Numbered from the stretch's first letter, positions 16,886 through 26,661 are shown. The stretch: DNA of 64,000 nucleotides from Cytophagales bacterium Alg240-R148 (GCA_900537185.1 LS999826.1:1597554-1661553); one strand, 5' to 3'. The notes: generated by a model not told the origin, from the sequence alone. Program-made: numbers and translations.

Positions 16886-19800
16886 TTATTCTGTTTCGAT
16901 GGTTCCCTTTAAGTCGGTACCAATCAGTACTTCTATTGCTTTTAACAATTGTTGGTCTTCTCTACGCAACATGTATTCATAATTGTTGTTGACTTTAACA
17001 TCTGGTTCCAATTGTGTGTTTTCTAAATAACTTCCATCCGGCGCCATCATTCCTACTTGAGGAATACCAAAAACCAAGGAAGGGTCAATTTGGCGTTCCC
17101 ACCAAACAGCTGTGGCCGTTCCGGCAACAGGCATACCCACTAATTTCCCAATGTTTTTAGCTTTGTAGGCATAAGGAAACATGTGTGCATCGCTATAGTT
17201 GCCTTCACTCATTAATACAGTGGAAGGTCTAGACCATTTGTTGAGTGGTTCAGTTCCTAAGCGCTGATCGCGCGGTGCAAATTCTAGGTATTGGACCCCG
17301 CTCAATAAAGTCGCCAGGTCTTCGTGCAACCATCCACCCCCATTAAAACGGGTATCAATAATTATGGCTTCTTTGTCCATGTTTCTTCCCAATAATTCTT
17401 CGTATGCAACCCGATAACTGGCGTCGTTCATGCCCCGTATGTGGATGTACCCCACTTTTCCTTTAGAAAAACTTTCTACGGCAGCTCTAGAAATGTTAAC
17501 CCAACGCTTGTACCGCAATTGGAATTCAGCTCCTGTGCTAATGGGTTTAATTACTTCTTCCCACCGTTTGCTACTGGTCTTATCGTACAGAGAAAGCAAC
17601 ATGTTTTTTCCAATTTGACGGTTCAGCAATGTATTGACATTGGTGGCGGTCGTAATTTTTACACCATTGATCTTTTCTATAATCGTTCCCTTTTTAACTT
17701 TTGAATCTGCATTGTCTAGTGGGCCCCCTTCCATTACTTCTTCAATTTCTAACCCATCGCTTTTGTGGTTTTCGTCATAGAAAACGCCCAGACTAGCGGT
17801 GGCATCGCCCATGGATACCCTTGGTCGGTACCGGCAACCTGTGTGGGAGGCATTTAGCTCCCCTAGAAGTTCACTTAATAATTCAGCAAAATCATAGTTG
17901 TTATTAATAGAGGGCAAGAACCTTTTATAACTTTTGCCATACATGTCCCAATCCACTCCATGTAAATCTTCTCGGTAGAATTTTTTCACTACTTGTCGCC
18001 AGCTGTGGTCGAAAATATAAGCCCGCTCTTCTGATAATTTTAACTGCATTTCCCCATTAATCCCGATGGTCTTTTTACTGCCGTCGCTGGTCTTAATTTT
18101 GTGGATTCTTCCACTGGCTTGTACAAATAGGTTTTCCCCTTTTTTGTCCAACACCATGCCGTTGGCATTAGAACCTATGTGCGACAACACCTTAGTAGAT
18201 CGGGTGCGAATATTGGCTTCCCATATATCAAACCCATCCGCTACACGGCTCAAATAATACAATTTTTGACCATCTTTTGATAAAACGGCAGCAGCTAAAT
18301 CTGAAGAATGAATGGTTAATCGCGTTTTTCTGGCCTCTAATCCTTTTTTCTCGATAACGATATCGGCTGTTTTATTGTCCTCTTTGTCTTTATCTTTGTC
18401 TTTGTCGTCTTTTTTCTCCTCTTTTTTCTTTTCTTTCCAAAGTTCGTAATCCGATTTAGAAAGTTTAAATTCGTCATATGCAGCTTGAGTGAAGAACATG
18501 CCGTAGATGTCGTATTCTCCCCCCCAGGAGCCATGGTTTTTTTGCCCATCTCGATCAGAGCCCCACACCATCATTTCTCCACCTTTGGCCCAAATTGGAA
18601 TGGCATCGTTGTAACCACTTTTTGTTAAATTGATGTATTTTTCTGACCCATCTGCTTTGATCAACCCAATGTCCGAAATCCAGTTGTGCTCAATCATTGT
18701 TGCGAGTAACCACTTGCTGTCTGGGGACCAAGTGAAATACTGGTCTCCATCGGAGTAAGAGTAATTTTGTTTCCTTCCAAGAACAGACCTTACTGCACCA
18801 GATTTAATGTTTTTAATTTTGATTTCAGTTCTTTCACTCAGGTAAGCAATCTCTTCTCCGTTAGGAGAATATGCTGGCTGAAATTCTTCTTCTGAAGTGC
18901 CAATAATCTGGGTTTCCTTCAATACGGTGGCGGCATAAAAGTAGTCCTCTTCCGATCGGGTCAGGCTACTTTCATAGATGTCCCAGTTGTTATTTCTTTC
19001 GGAAGCATATAATATTTTCTTTCCATCCGGATGGAAACTGACAGAGCGTTCTTGTTCGGCGGTATTGGTAATTCTTTTGGTGTTGCCTCCTTCAATAGAC
19101 GAAACAAAAACTTCCCCTCGCACAATGTATGCAACTTCTTTGCCGTTGGGTGAAACTGCCATTTCAGAAATATTTCCATTAATTGAAATGGTTTTGGATG
19201 CGTTGCTTCTCCCATCGTTTTGAAATGCAATGTTTACTTTTACAGGAGATTGCCCATCTTGCATGGTATAAATGCCACCATCAAATGAAAAGCACAACGT
19301 GCCGCTGTTGGCCGCGGTTAAAAACCGAACCGGATGTTTTGTAAAGGTGGTCAGAGCAGTGGGGTTTTCTTGCCCGTCTAATGGCATAGAGTATACATTA
19401 AAAGAACCAGACCGCTCGCTTAAGTAAACAATTTCATTGTCAGATTTGAATAGGGCATTCCGGTCTTCGCCTCCCCATTTGGTTAGTTGTGTGTATTTTT
19501 TGCTGCTCGGGTCCATCATCCAGATGTCTCTGGTAATTGCCGATTGGTGGTGTTTTCTCCACTTATCTTCGTATCCTTTCCTGTCATGGAAGATTATTTT
19601 GTCTCCTTTGGCATTGTAACGGGCGTCATCTGCTGCAAAAGTGGAAACAATTTGTGGTGTTCCCTGTCCATTTACATTGGCGGTATAGAGTTCTGGAAGG
19701 AAGCCATAAGGGAACTGGCTGCTAGAAGCCAAATCAGTTCTAACTGACGAAAACAAGACCTGAGAATTGTCCGCTGAGAAATCAGAAGGAAGGTCGTCAG

Positions 19801-20122
19801 AAGAATGGACTGTCAACCTTGTTGCCGGCCCCCCTTGAGCTGGCATGACGTAGACATCAAAGTTGCCTTTTCTGTTGGAAGCAAAGGCGATGCTTTTCCC
19901 GTCATGCGACCATACTGGCATAAAATCATGGCCTTCGTGGAGGGTAATTGGCGTAGCCACCCCACCGCTGCTAGGTACTTTAAACAAATCTCCCTGATAA
20001 CTGAATACAATTTCTTTGCCATCTGGTGAAATAGCTGGATAGCGCATCCAAAGGTTGTCGTTTTGGGCGTAGCACCAATTTACACCAAGGCAAATGGTGA
20101 GCAAGAGTAGAATTTTTTTCAT
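16886..20122 (-). CDS. Exported tricorn-like S41 protease
   Basis: This 1078-residue protein starts with a Sec signal peptide (MKKILLLLTICLGVNWCYAQ). The N-terminal half holds TolB/WD40-like propeller repeats (AISPDGKEIVFSYQGDLFKV, SHDGKSIAFASNRKGNFDVY). A Lys/Asp-rich linker lies at about 565-590. The C-terminal half has a tricorn C1-like segment (YGKSYKRFLPSINNNYDFAELLSELLGELNASHTG), a PDZ domain (KKGTIIEKINGVKI) and an S41 peptidase core. That core includes IIDTRFNGGGW and the probable nucleophile Ser in SEGNYSDAHMFPYAYK. Tricorn enzymes degrade peptides; the signal peptide places this one in the periplasm. It appears monocistronic. Confidence 0.93.
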   Translation of the reverse strand: MKKILLLLTICLGVNWCYAQNDNLWMRYPAISPDGKEIVFSYQGDLFKVPSSGGVATPITLHEGHDFMPVWSHDGKSIAFASNRKGNFDVYVMPAQGGPATRLTVHSSDDLPSDFSADNSQVLFSSVRTDLASSSQFPYGFLPELYTANVNGQGTPQIVSTFAADDARYNAKGDKIIFHDRKGYEDKWRKHHQSAITRDIWMMDPSSKKYTQLTKWGGEDRNALFKSDNEIVYLSERSGSFNVYSMPLDGQENPTALTTFTKHPVRFLTAANSGTLCFSFDGGIYTMQDGQSPVKVNIAFQNDGRSNASKTISINGNISEMAVSPNGKEVAYIVRGEVFVSSIEGGNTKRITNTAEQERSVSFHPDGKKILYASERNNNWDIYESSLTRSEEDYFYAATVLKETQIIGTSEEEFQPAYSPNGEEIAYLSERTEIKIKNIKSGAVRSVLGRKQNYSYSDGDQYFTWSPDSKWLLATMIEHNWISDIGLIKADGSEKYINLTKSGYNDAIPIWAKGGEMMVWGSDRDGQKNHGSWGGEYDIYGMFFTQAAYDEFKLSKSDYELWKEKKKEEKKDDKDKDKDKEDNKTADIVIEKKGLEARKTRLTIHSSDLAAAVLSKDGQKLYYLSRVADGFDIWEANIRTRSTKVLSHIGSNANGMVLDKKGENLFVQASGRIHKIKTSDGSKKTIGINGEMQLKLSEERAYIFDHSWRQVVKKFYREDLHGVDWDMYGKSYKRFLPSINNNYDFAELLSELLGELNASHTGCRYRPRVSMGDATASLGVFYDENHKSDGLEIEEVMEGGPLDNADSKVKKGTIIEKINGVKITTATNVNTLLNRQIGKNMLLSLYDKTSSKRWEEVIKPISTGAEFQLRYKRWVNISRAAVESFSKGKVGYIHIRGMNDASYRVAYEELLGRNMDKEAIIIDTRFNGGGWLHEDLATLLSGVQYLEFAPRDQRLGTEPLNKWSRPSTVLMSEGNYSDAHMFPYAYKAKNIGKLVGMPVAGTATAVWWERQIDPSLVFGIPQVGMMAPDGSYLENTQLEPDVKVNNNYEYMLRREDQQLLKAIEVLIGTDLKGTIETE

Positions 20123-20418
20123 TTGATTTGTTCAAGTTGGTTGATAGTCCTTGAATTTCGTATGTAAATCATTCAAATCAAAGTATTTAGAATAAATTGT
20201 AGGAGCGGAGTTATTGGAGTAGCCAAACATAGAAGTCTAAAAAATCAAATGACTTCGAATTTTGAAGGACCACTTTCCAAGAGTCCAAGTGAATACCATA
20301 CATTCATTGGGACGCAACCAACTGCATCCCAACCAAAGGAAGTAGCGACAGAGTTATCAACCAAGAACCTAAAAACGTTGGTGTAGGTTGGATTGGGATG
20401 GGATGGGATAAAGTGGTT

Positions 20419-20919
20419 TTAGGAACTTTTTGTGGAATGGTATGTAAGAATATAAAAGTATTTTTTTTTGTAAGCACGGTATTTTAGTACAAGTTTTTCG
20501 GGGGTTAAGGTGAGCACTTGGTATTGGGTTACTTGTTCTTCAGAAGCAGAGAGCAACAGTTGGTCCTCTTGCATTTGCCAGTTGCCATTTTGGTAAACCT
20601 GTAAACTTTCTTTGCGCGCTTTGCTGTTACCTTCGTCAAAAATATAGGTGCCATCGCGGTTAAAGATGATAACGTCGTCCAAGTCCGATTTCATAAATTG
20701 TCCGGTAATGTTTTTGACCTTGGAATCATCGGTATTGTGTTCGTAAACTTCTATTTTCACTTCTTTCCAACTTGTGTCCAGAAGCATTTTGTTTTCGTTG
20801 GTGAGATGGAAGTTTTTCGTTGAAAAAGCGGAATCGTGTTGTTTTTTTGCGCAAGCAGCGCATATAACAATTGCAAAAATTGCTGCTAAATGGCTAAATC
20901 GAGCTATTTTAGGTTTCAT
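20419..20919 (-). CDS. Lipocalin-like lipoprotein
   Basis: The start was taken at the second ATG (20919). The signal peptide ends in a lipobox (VICAAC), so this is a probable lipoprotein of about 166 residues. The body follows the order seen in short lipocalin-like lipoproteins of Bacteroidota: DTSWKEVKIEVYEHN, DVIIFNRDGTYIFDEG, NGNWQMQEDQLLLSASEEQVTQY and LVLKYRA. The ligand is unknown. It is alone, with ~300 bp before the tricorn gene and ~470 bp on the other side. Confidence 0.65.
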   Translation of the reverse strand: MKPKIARFSHLAAIFAIVICAACAKKQHDSAFSTKNFHLTNENKMLLDTSWKEVKIEVYEHNTDDSKVKNITGQFMKSDLDDVIIFNRDGTYIFDEGNSKARKESLQVYQNGNWQMQEDQLLLSASEEQVTQYQVLTLTPEKLVLKYRAYKKKYFYILTYHSTKSS

Positions 20920-21398
20920 AAACAAGTAGGTTAGGTTATTTTGTATCTATAATTCAAGTAAAAGTTCCTAGGGTTTGAGAATTGTCTTATTTGGAGTCTA
21001 AAATCCACGGTACAGGTAAAGAGTATTTCATTCCTCTAAGTTTTAATTTAAAGTAGTAATAGTTAAAAAATAATTGTGTGACGTCAACGGTTCATTGCAC
21101 AATATTTATGCCAAATAATTTATGTTAAGTGTTTGAAACACTTGACAATACCCAATAATTATTTTGCTGTACAGAATTACTTTTTGCGCATTTCATTTGC
21201 TGGATAAAGCGTTTTAATTTATAACCCTGAGCTTGGTTTGGGCGTGTTTCTTGGCCTCTAAGTTGTGCCGGAGGTCTAGAGGTTCGTATTTTTTCTATTT
21301 TGCTCCACTTTTGATATAAAAAACCTTGGCTGTCAATAATTTGAAAACAAAAATAGGAAGCGACCCTACAACTTGGATGCAATGTTGTACTAGGAAAG
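20920..21398. other. Intergenic region without a recognised feature
   Basis: About 480 bp between the lipoprotein start and the end of the LysR gene. Short open frames here lack start context and family signal. No clear hairpin terminator for the LysR gene was found. Confidence 0.35.
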
Positions 21399-22271
21399 TT
21401 AGAAATCGAGTAATTGGATTACCTTCTGTATTGCCTGGTCTTGTATGTTTTTTTTGTAGAAAACGGCCAGTTCTAATGGCATTGTCCAATCTTGGATGCC
21501 ATAAAAGTCAATGGCCAAGTTAAAACCTTGCGCCAAACTATAGGGCAGTATGGTGATGCCTAAATCTTGTTCAACCAACTTTAATATAGTGGAAGCATGT
21601 AAGGATTCGTGCTGCACTTTGGGAACAAAATTGTGATGGGCTGCAATGCGCATTATTTGGTTCCTATACTCTGTACCAGCTTCCTTGGGGTAGAGGATAA
21701 ACGGAACGTCTGAAAAATCTGCTGCTCGGCTGTTCGCATGCAGGCCCCATTGGTTGTTTTGTGCCATTGCAACCACCGTCTTTTCATTGAATACAACTTT
21801 TGAAACCACTGTTTTGGAGCTTGGTACAGGCCTGCAAAACACAATGTCCAGTGCCCCATCTTGTAAACGCTGGAGGAGATCGGTTGAATTGCTCTCCATA
21901 ATTTTTGTATGGATTCCAGGGAGTTTTTGTTGAATTTTATTCAAATAACCAGGTAACACATTGTGCATGGCAGAACCAATGCAGCCAATATTAATGTGCC
22001 CATGAATGCTGTGACCAATATCGGCGATGGAGGTACTTATAAAATCCATTTTTTTCATTAATTGATACCCTTCTTTTTGTAAAAACTGTCCGGAGGGAGT
22101 GAGGGCTACATTGCGCCTATCTCTTTTGAATAACAGAACACCTAATGTTTGTTCTAGTTCTTTAATCTGTCTGGAAAGTGCTGGTTGGGCTATGTGCAGT
22201 TTTTCTGCTGCGCGTCTGAAGTGCAGTTCTTCAGATAAAACTATAAAATATCGGATGTGTCGAAATTCCAT
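21399..22271 (-). CDS. LysR-type transcriptional regulator
   Basis: This 290-residue protein has the full LysR layout. The N-terminal winged helix (MEFRHIRYFIVLSEELHFRRAAEKLHIAQPALSRQIKELEQTLG) is followed by a linker helix and a periplasmic-binding-like effector domain (GHINIGCIGSAMHNVLPGYLNKI, LQDGALDIVFCRPVPSSKTVVSKVVF, DLGITILPYSLAQGF). The N-terminus resembles the CatR/BenM group, but the effector cannot be named. It is divergent from a small lipoprotein gene at 22364, and a LysR-like inverted repeat lies just upstream of its own ATG. Confidence 0.94.
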   Translation of the reverse strand: MEFRHIRYFIVLSEELHFRRAAEKLHIAQPALSRQIKELEQTLGVLLFKRDRRNVALTPSGQFLQKEGYQLMKKMDFISTSIADIGHSIHGHINIGCIGSAMHNVLPGYLNKIQQKLPGIHTKIMESNSTDLLQRLQDGALDIVFCRPVPSSKTVVSKVVFNEKTVVAMAQNNQWGLHANSRAADFSDVPFILYPKEAGTEYRNQIMRIAAHHNFVPKVQHESLHASTILKLVEQDLGITILPYSLAQGFNLAIDFYGIQDWTMPLELAVFYKKNIQDQAIQKVIQLLDF

Positions 22272-22272
22272 T

Positions 22273-22291
22273 TGATAACTATTGGTTATCA
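22273..22291. promoter_or_regulatory. LysR-type inverted repeat
   Basis: TGATAAC and GTTATCA are perfect 7-bp arms around TATTG, directly before the LysR-type start codon. The spacing fits the T-N11-A rule for LysR boxes. It lies in the divergent region shared with the lipoprotein at 22364, so autoregulation plus control of that gene is plausible. Confidence 0.55.
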
Positions 22292-22363
22292 GTTAATGTA
22301 TAAAATTCTATTTTTTATATCAAATGATAGTCGAGATATTTGTCCTAAAACCAAATAATTAGT

Positions 22364-22708
22364 ATGAATAATAACACAGTTAAACTATTGCCCTTCGTTT
22401 TGTTATTTGCGTTGGGCTGTTCCTCTACCAAAACAAAAGATGCCATGGTACAACAAGGGTTTATAGAAGTGGTGGTTCAAAACCACCTCGTTTCACACGG
22501 TTTTGATGCCAACAACCAAGAAATAATTGAAACAGTAGAAGTAGAGAAACCGGCTAAGAAGTACCTCTCGATGGACCGAATTCAATCCATAAGTGAAAAG
22601 TACATTTTAACTACCTACAGCCATGGAAGGCTGGTCTATTGGGAATACGAAGGAAGTTACGAACAGTTGAAAGAACAAATTGAAGGACAAGTGCAAGTAA
22701 AACAATAG
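22364..22708 (+). CDS. Small hypothetical lipoprotein
   Basis: The 114-residue product has a lipobox signal (LLFALGCSSTKT). The body contains VEVEKPAKKYLSMDRIQSISEKYILTTYSHGRLVYWEYEGS and no family I recognise. It is divergent from the LysR-type gene and shares its upstream region, so it is the obvious candidate target. It precedes a LytS/LytTR pair by about 170 bp. Confidence 0.65.
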   Translation: MNNNTVKLLPFVLLFALGCSSTKTKDAMVQQGFIEVVVQNHLVSHGFDANNQEIIETVEVEKPAKKYLSMDRIQSISEKYILTTYSHGRLVYWEYEGSYEQLKEQIEGQVQVKQ

Positions 22709-22877
22709 CTCTAGTATAGAAGGACTCGAACCTTTTGCTTCTTTAAGACACTTTACCGACTGGTTGCCCGATATAGAATAGAAAAGTTTCAACCCCGGGT
22801 AGTTACAATTGGCCACAGCTTGCGCCGTGTTGGACCCTAATTTTTTTCAAATGCCTTAAAACTTACTACTTTTAAGC

Positions 22878-23702
22878 ATGTTGGAAAAAATAAAATCGAG
22901 GTACCGCCGTTGGTTGTTGGTGCTGGCAATTGTTACCGGGGCCATTCCATTGGTTTTAACAGCATATGAATTGTTGTCTACCGAAAAAGAATCTGTTGTA
23001 TTTCTAGAAGGTTATAGTGCCACGCTGGGTCTGTTCATTTTGCTCTATTACGTTTTATTAATAGTGTTGGCCGCGGTTTGGGTGCTTCGGCAGTTGTTGT
23101 CTTTGGTAAAGGCTAAAAAAGAATTAAAAAAGGCCGAATTGATGCACTTAAAAAGCCAAGTGAACCCCCACTTTTTTTTTAACATGCTCAATAACTTATA
23201 TGGTATGGTGGAAGTGGATGTGGAACGGGCCCAACAGCTGATTTTAAAACTATCCGATATGATGCGCTACAGCATTTACCAAGGGCAAGCCGATGCTGTT
23301 ACCATCCAAGAAGAAATTGAGTACATTCAAAACTTTATAGAACTGCACAAAATGCGGTACCTAAAAAAAGTTGAAGTTGATTTTACGTATATTATAGAGG
23401 AAGAGCAATGCCAGGTGATGCCTTTGCTGTTTATTATACTCGTTGAAAATGCTTTTAAACATGGAGTAGAAAACCTTATTGAGGATGCCAAGGTCGAAAT
23501 AAAACTTGTAGCCAAAAAGGATGCAATAGAATTTACCATCCGCAATAATTTTAATCCAGCTTTACAAAAAGAGAAAAATGGAATAGGGTTGGAAAACTTA
23601 AAACGTCGATTGGAATTGGTATACAATAAAAAACATGCGTTAAAATTTAGGGTCAACGCCGACCATTACGAAGTTCAATTAAACTTGCAGTTACATGATT
23701 AG
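22878..23702 (+). CDS. LytS/YehU-type sensor histidine kinase (second pair)
   Basis: This 274-residue kinase has two hydrophobic helices (WLLVLAIVTGAIPLVLTAY and LGLFILLYYVLLIVLAAVWVL). The His_kinase motif SQVNPHFFFNMLNNLYGM carries phospho-acceptor H98. The ATPase motifs are VENAFKHGVENL and NGIGLENLKRRLELVY. It has two fewer helices than the kinase at 11.8 kb. The response regulator gene overlaps its 3' end by 8 bp, so the two are translationally coupled. Confidence 0.92.
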   Translation: MLEKIKSRYRRWLLVLAIVTGAIPLVLTAYELLSTEKESVVFLEGYSATLGLFILLYYVLLIVLAAVWVLRQLLSLVKAKKELKKAELMHLKSQVNPHFFFNMLNNLYGMVEVDVERAQQLILKLSDMMRYSIYQGQADAVTIQEEIEYIQNFIELHKMRYLKKVEVDFTYIIEEEQCQVMPLLFIILVENAFKHGVENLIEDAKVEIKLVAKKDAIEFTIRNNFNPALQKEKNGIGLENLKRRLELVYNKKHALKFRVNADHYEVQLNLQLHD

Positions 23703-24393
23703 GTACATGGTTGTGGATGACGAATACATGGCGCATGAAGTCATAAAAAAATATTGTGCAATGTTGCCCGATATGCAATGGGTGAAAAGTTGTAACGATG
23801 CATTGGAAGCGCTAGAGTTTTTAAGAAACAATACGGTGGATTTAATATTTTTAGACTTGAACATGCCTCAATTAAAAGGCTTCGATTTTTTAAAGACTTT
23901 GACCAACCAACCCAAAATTATTGTAACTACTGCCTACAAAGAATATGCATTAGAAGGGTATGAGTTGGATATTGTGGATTATTTGTTAAAACCTTTTAGT
24001 TTTGAAAGGTTGCTGAAAGCAATTAACAAAGCTTTTAAAGCGGATTCGGGTGCATCCATCCCGAAAGATAAAGCTCCTGCGGATGCAGCTGAAAGAATAT
24101 TTATTAAATCCAATAAGAAGTATTTGCAGCTGGTAGTGGAGGAGGTGCTTTTTGTAGAAGCATCTGGCAACTATGTGCAAATAACAACCGAACACGAAAC
24201 CATAAAGTTAAGAGAAAAGTTATCGGATGTTTTGGTTATGTTGCCAGAAAATAAATTTTTACAAGTGCACAAGTCATTTGCTGTTTCTATTGCACAAATA
24301 AAAAGTATTGTAGGCAATAGAATTATTTTAGGGCAGCACGAAATACCTATAGGGAATATGTATAGGGCATCGGTGCTGGATCTAGTAAAATGA
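23695..24393 (+). CDS. LytTR-family response regulator (second pair)
   Basis: The receiver domain has the acidic VDDE pocket, phospho-acceptor D54 in LIFLDLNMPQLKG, TTAYKEYALEGYELD and the conserved Lys in YLLKPFSF. The LytTR domain (about 140-232) contains RIFIKSNKKYLQLVVEEVLFVEASGNYVQITTEHETIKLREKLSDV and FLQVHKSFAVSIAQIKS. It overlaps the kinase gene by 8 bp. No target operon can be assigned from sequence. It converges on rlmF with about 30 bp between stops. Confidence 0.93.
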   Translation: MIRYMVVDDEYMAHEVIKKYCAMLPDMQWVKSCNDALEALEFLRNNTVDLIFLDLNMPQLKGFDFLKTLTNQPKIIVTTAYKEYALEGYELDIVDYLLKPFSFERLLKAINKAFKADSGASIPKDKAPADAAERIFIKSNKKYLQLVVEEVLFVEASGNYVQITTEHETIKLREKLSDVLVMLPENKFLQVHKSFAVSIAQIKSIVGNRIILGQHEIPIGNMYRASVLDLVK

Positions 24394-24425
24394 ATGGACT
24401 AGGACAAATTTTTTGTTTGTAGTGT

Positions 24426-25403
24426 TTAAGATTGTTTCCATTTATTTTTAACCCACTTTTGCTCTTCTTCTTTACTTAAAAAGGTCCAGGCTAAGATTCT
24501 ACTTACTTTATTGCCCTGTCCCATGGCAATGGTTTTATAGGTACGTACGCCTGTTTTATCCAAAGCGCTGTAAAAATGTTTTAGATGGGATTGTTTGGAG
24601 ACCAAGGTGGTGAACCAGCAACAAGATTTTGCAAATAGTGTGCTTTCTTGGATCATATCCAAAATGAACTTTTTTTCACCCCCCTTGGTCCATAGTTCCC
24701 CTCCATGGCCGCCAAAGTTTAATTCCGATTTGGTGATTTTTTTGTTTTTCAGGTTGCTGAGTTTGCGCAAGGTTCCTTCCTGGGATGCTTCTAAAGAAGC
24801 ATGAAAAGGAGGGTTGCACATGGTAAAATCCACAGGATGCTCTGGGTGCAAAATGGTTTCCAATATTTGACTGGAGTCTTCCTGCAGTTGAATGTGGATG
24901 TGCTCGAATAAACTTTTATTGGATTCCACAATGTTCAATGCCGAGGCAACTGCAACAGGGTCTACATCCGACCCAACAAATGACCACCCGTAAGATTGGT
25001 GCCCAATAATTGGGTATACGCAGTTGGCACCAACCCCAATGTCCAGCCCTTTAATAGCTGCTCCTTTTGGTATTCTGCCAAAGTTACTGCTGCTTAATAA
25101 GTCCGCTACGTAGTGCAAATAGTCTGCTCTTCCAGGAATGGGAGGGCAAAGAAAATCTTTAGGGATGTCCCAGTAGTCCAAACCATAGAAGTGTAGTAAA
25201 AGCGCTTTATTAAGCGCTTTTACCGCTCTTGGATCAAAGAAATCGACGGAGTCGTCTCCGTATTTATTTTCTGAAACGAAATTTTTTAAATCGGGATAAC
25301 TTTTTATCAATGCAGCAAAATCATAGCGTTCTCTATGCAAATTGCGTGGGTGCAACCTTGATTTTACTGCAGGGTGTTTTTTCTTTTTTGAGGATGAGGA
25401 CAT
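24426..25403 (-). CDS. rlmF: 23S rRNA (adenine(1618)-N(6))-methyltransferase RlmF
   Basis: This 325-residue protein matches RlmF (YbiN) along its length: LHPRNLHRERYDFAALI, DYWDIPKDFLCPPIPGRADYLHY, the SAM-binding segment GLDIGVGANCVYPIIG (119-134) and the N6-adenine methyltransferase motif NPPF (197-200). GHGGELWTKGGEKKFILDMI and the C-terminal QGNKVSRILAWTFL also fit. RlmF methylates A1618 of 23S rRNA using SAM in the cytoplasm. It is monocistronic and the length is normal. Confidence 0.93.
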   Translation of the reverse strand: MSSSSKKKKHPAVKSRLHPRNLHRERYDFAALIKSYPDLKNFVSENKYGDDSVDFFDPRAVKALNKALLLHFYGLDYWDIPKDFLCPPIPGRADYLHYVADLLSSSNFGRIPKGAAIKGLDIGVGANCVYPIIGHQSYGWSFVGSDVDPVAVASALNIVESNKSLFEHIHIQLQEDSSQILETILHPEHPVDFTMCNPPFHASLEASQEGTLRKLSNLKNKKITKSELNFGGHGGELWTKGGEKKFILDMIQESTLFAKSCCWFTTLVSKQSHLKHFYSALDKTGVRTYKTIAMGQGNKVSRILAWTFLSKEEEQKWVKNKWKQS

Positions 25404-25512
25404 ACCACCTAGATTTTTGAATCGCTAAGGTAATACAAACAATTTAATGTTGTGGGTAGAAGATTCCTGTATTTTTTGGTAGTTTGTTTCGAGCCTGCAC
25501 ACTTCAAAAGTG

Positions 25513-26628
25513 TTATTCTTTTTCTATTTGTTCAATGACTTTCAAAGCCACTTGCTTGGAAGATAAATGGTTTTGTCCTGTAACCAACTTTCCGTCTGAT
25601 TCTACATGTACTGTGTTTCTATCCGAGTATTTAAAAAAACCACCATGGGCTTCGATGGTTTTTTGAATAAGAAAAGGAAATTCTTGGAAGTAGTCTGCTC
25701 CAGCTCTTTCGTAGGCTTCTGGATAGCCATTGACTGTTTTGCCATCTACTAGGTATTTTCCGTTTTTCATTTTTAAGAAAACAATACCAGCAGTACCATG
25801 GCAAACAGAAGAAACAATGCCATCATGGTCTTCGTAAATGCGCATTGCAATGTTTTGGATGGCTTGGTTTTCAGGAACTCCAAACATAGCACTGCCTCCT
25901 CCAACATAATACACTGCTTTATATTGTGCCGGATCAATGTCTTGAGGTTTATTGGTGTTTTTAAGCGCGTACATAAAATCGGGGTTGTATAGGTATTGCA
26001 TGTGCAGTTTTTCGGAAGTATTGATGTAGGCTAGGGGAATACTACCTCCCTCTGGGCTTACAAAGTCAACAGTATATCCAGCCTTTGTAAACGTGTCATA
26101 AGCGTTTACAATTTCAGAAAAACTATTGCCAGTAGCCAGTTGAGACTTGCCATAAAATTTGGCGTTGGAAACAACAAACAAAATGCGCAGTCCATTGCGG
26201 TTGCTGTTGCTGCTAGCAGCAGATTTGCTTATAATTTGCCAATGACCATTCAACTTTTTTAATAAGAACATATCTACAAATCGCATGTCTCTTTTGGGTA
26301 TCAATATTTCTACTTTTGCTATTGCGATGCTATTGAAATACTCTATGGAAAGGATGTGGCCTATGCGCCCATTGCTTTGGCCGGTGGTTGCATTTTTAAA
26401 CCAACTGAGGTATTCTGTAATTGGAACTATTCTAAGAGCGGCTTGTTTCCCTTCTAAATACAAATTGGCTTCTGGATAAAACGCCTGTTCGATTTGTTGG
26501 GTGTTGTTGAATGACGTGCCCTGTATGTAGTTGGATAGGGTGGTTTTAATGCTGTTGTATTCGGCGTTTTGTGCCAAGGCAAACGCCTGGTTTAAAAGAA
26601 GCAAACTAATAATACTGAAAAGTCTCAT
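25513..26628 (-). CDS. Exported fusion: NTF2-like domain plus DJ-1/PfpI domain
   Basis: The start at 26628 gives a signal peptide (MRLFSIISLLLLNQAFALAQ). Residues about 20-135 are an NTF2/lumazine-binding-like domain (IKTTLSNYIQGTSFNNTQQIEQAFYPEANLYL, VEILIPKRDMRFVDMFLLKKLNGHWQIISK). Residues about 150-370 are a DJ-1/PfpI domain with ILFVVSNAKFYGK, VDFVSPEGGSIPLAY and the nucleophile elbow SSVCHGTAG. FYKKYSDRNTVHVESDGKLVTGQNH-like sequence near the end matches the Hsp31/glyoxalase III-like branch. The function may be carbonyl or thiol damage repair, but export makes this uncertain. The AraC regulator upstream probably controls it. Confidence 0.85.
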   Translation of the reverse strand: MRLFSIISLLLLNQAFALAQNAEYNSIKTTLSNYIQGTSFNNTQQIEQAFYPEANLYLEGKQAALRIVPITEYLSWFKNATTGQSNGRIGHILSIEYFNSIAIAKVEILIPKRDMRFVDMFLLKKLNGHWQIISKSAASSNSNRNGLRILFVVSNAKFYGKSQLATGNSFSEIVNAYDTFTKAGYTVDFVSPEGGSIPLAYINTSEKLHMQYLYNPDFMYALKNTNKPQDIDPAQYKAVYYVGGGSAMFGVPENQAIQNIAMRIYEDHDGIVSSVCHGTAGIVFLKMKNGKYLVDGKTVNGYPEAYERAGADYFQEFPFLIQKTIEAHGGFFKYSDRNTVHVESDGKLVTGQNHLSSKQVALKVIEQIEKE

Positions 26629-26642
26629 GGTGTTGTTGTTGA

Positions 26643-26661
26643 GTTGAAAATAATTTTCAAC
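26643..26661. promoter_or_regulatory. Palindrome upstream of the NTF2/DJ-1 fusion gene
   Basis: Perfect 8-bp arms GTTGAAAA and TTTTCAAC flank TAA, 15 bp upstream of the ATG at 26628 in a gap of about 107 bp. It could be an operator or a 5'-UTR hairpin. Confidence 0.4.

Noticed and set aside
21125..21382. 85-codon minus-strand ORF downstream of the LysR gene
   Set aside because: Low-complexity, no recognisable motif, and no conserved start context.
22715..22825. Possible tRNA on the minus strand (GGTTCGAGTCC-like T arm)
   Set aside because: The T-arm word is present, but no complementary acceptor 5' strand, D arm or anticodon arm occurs at the required spacing.
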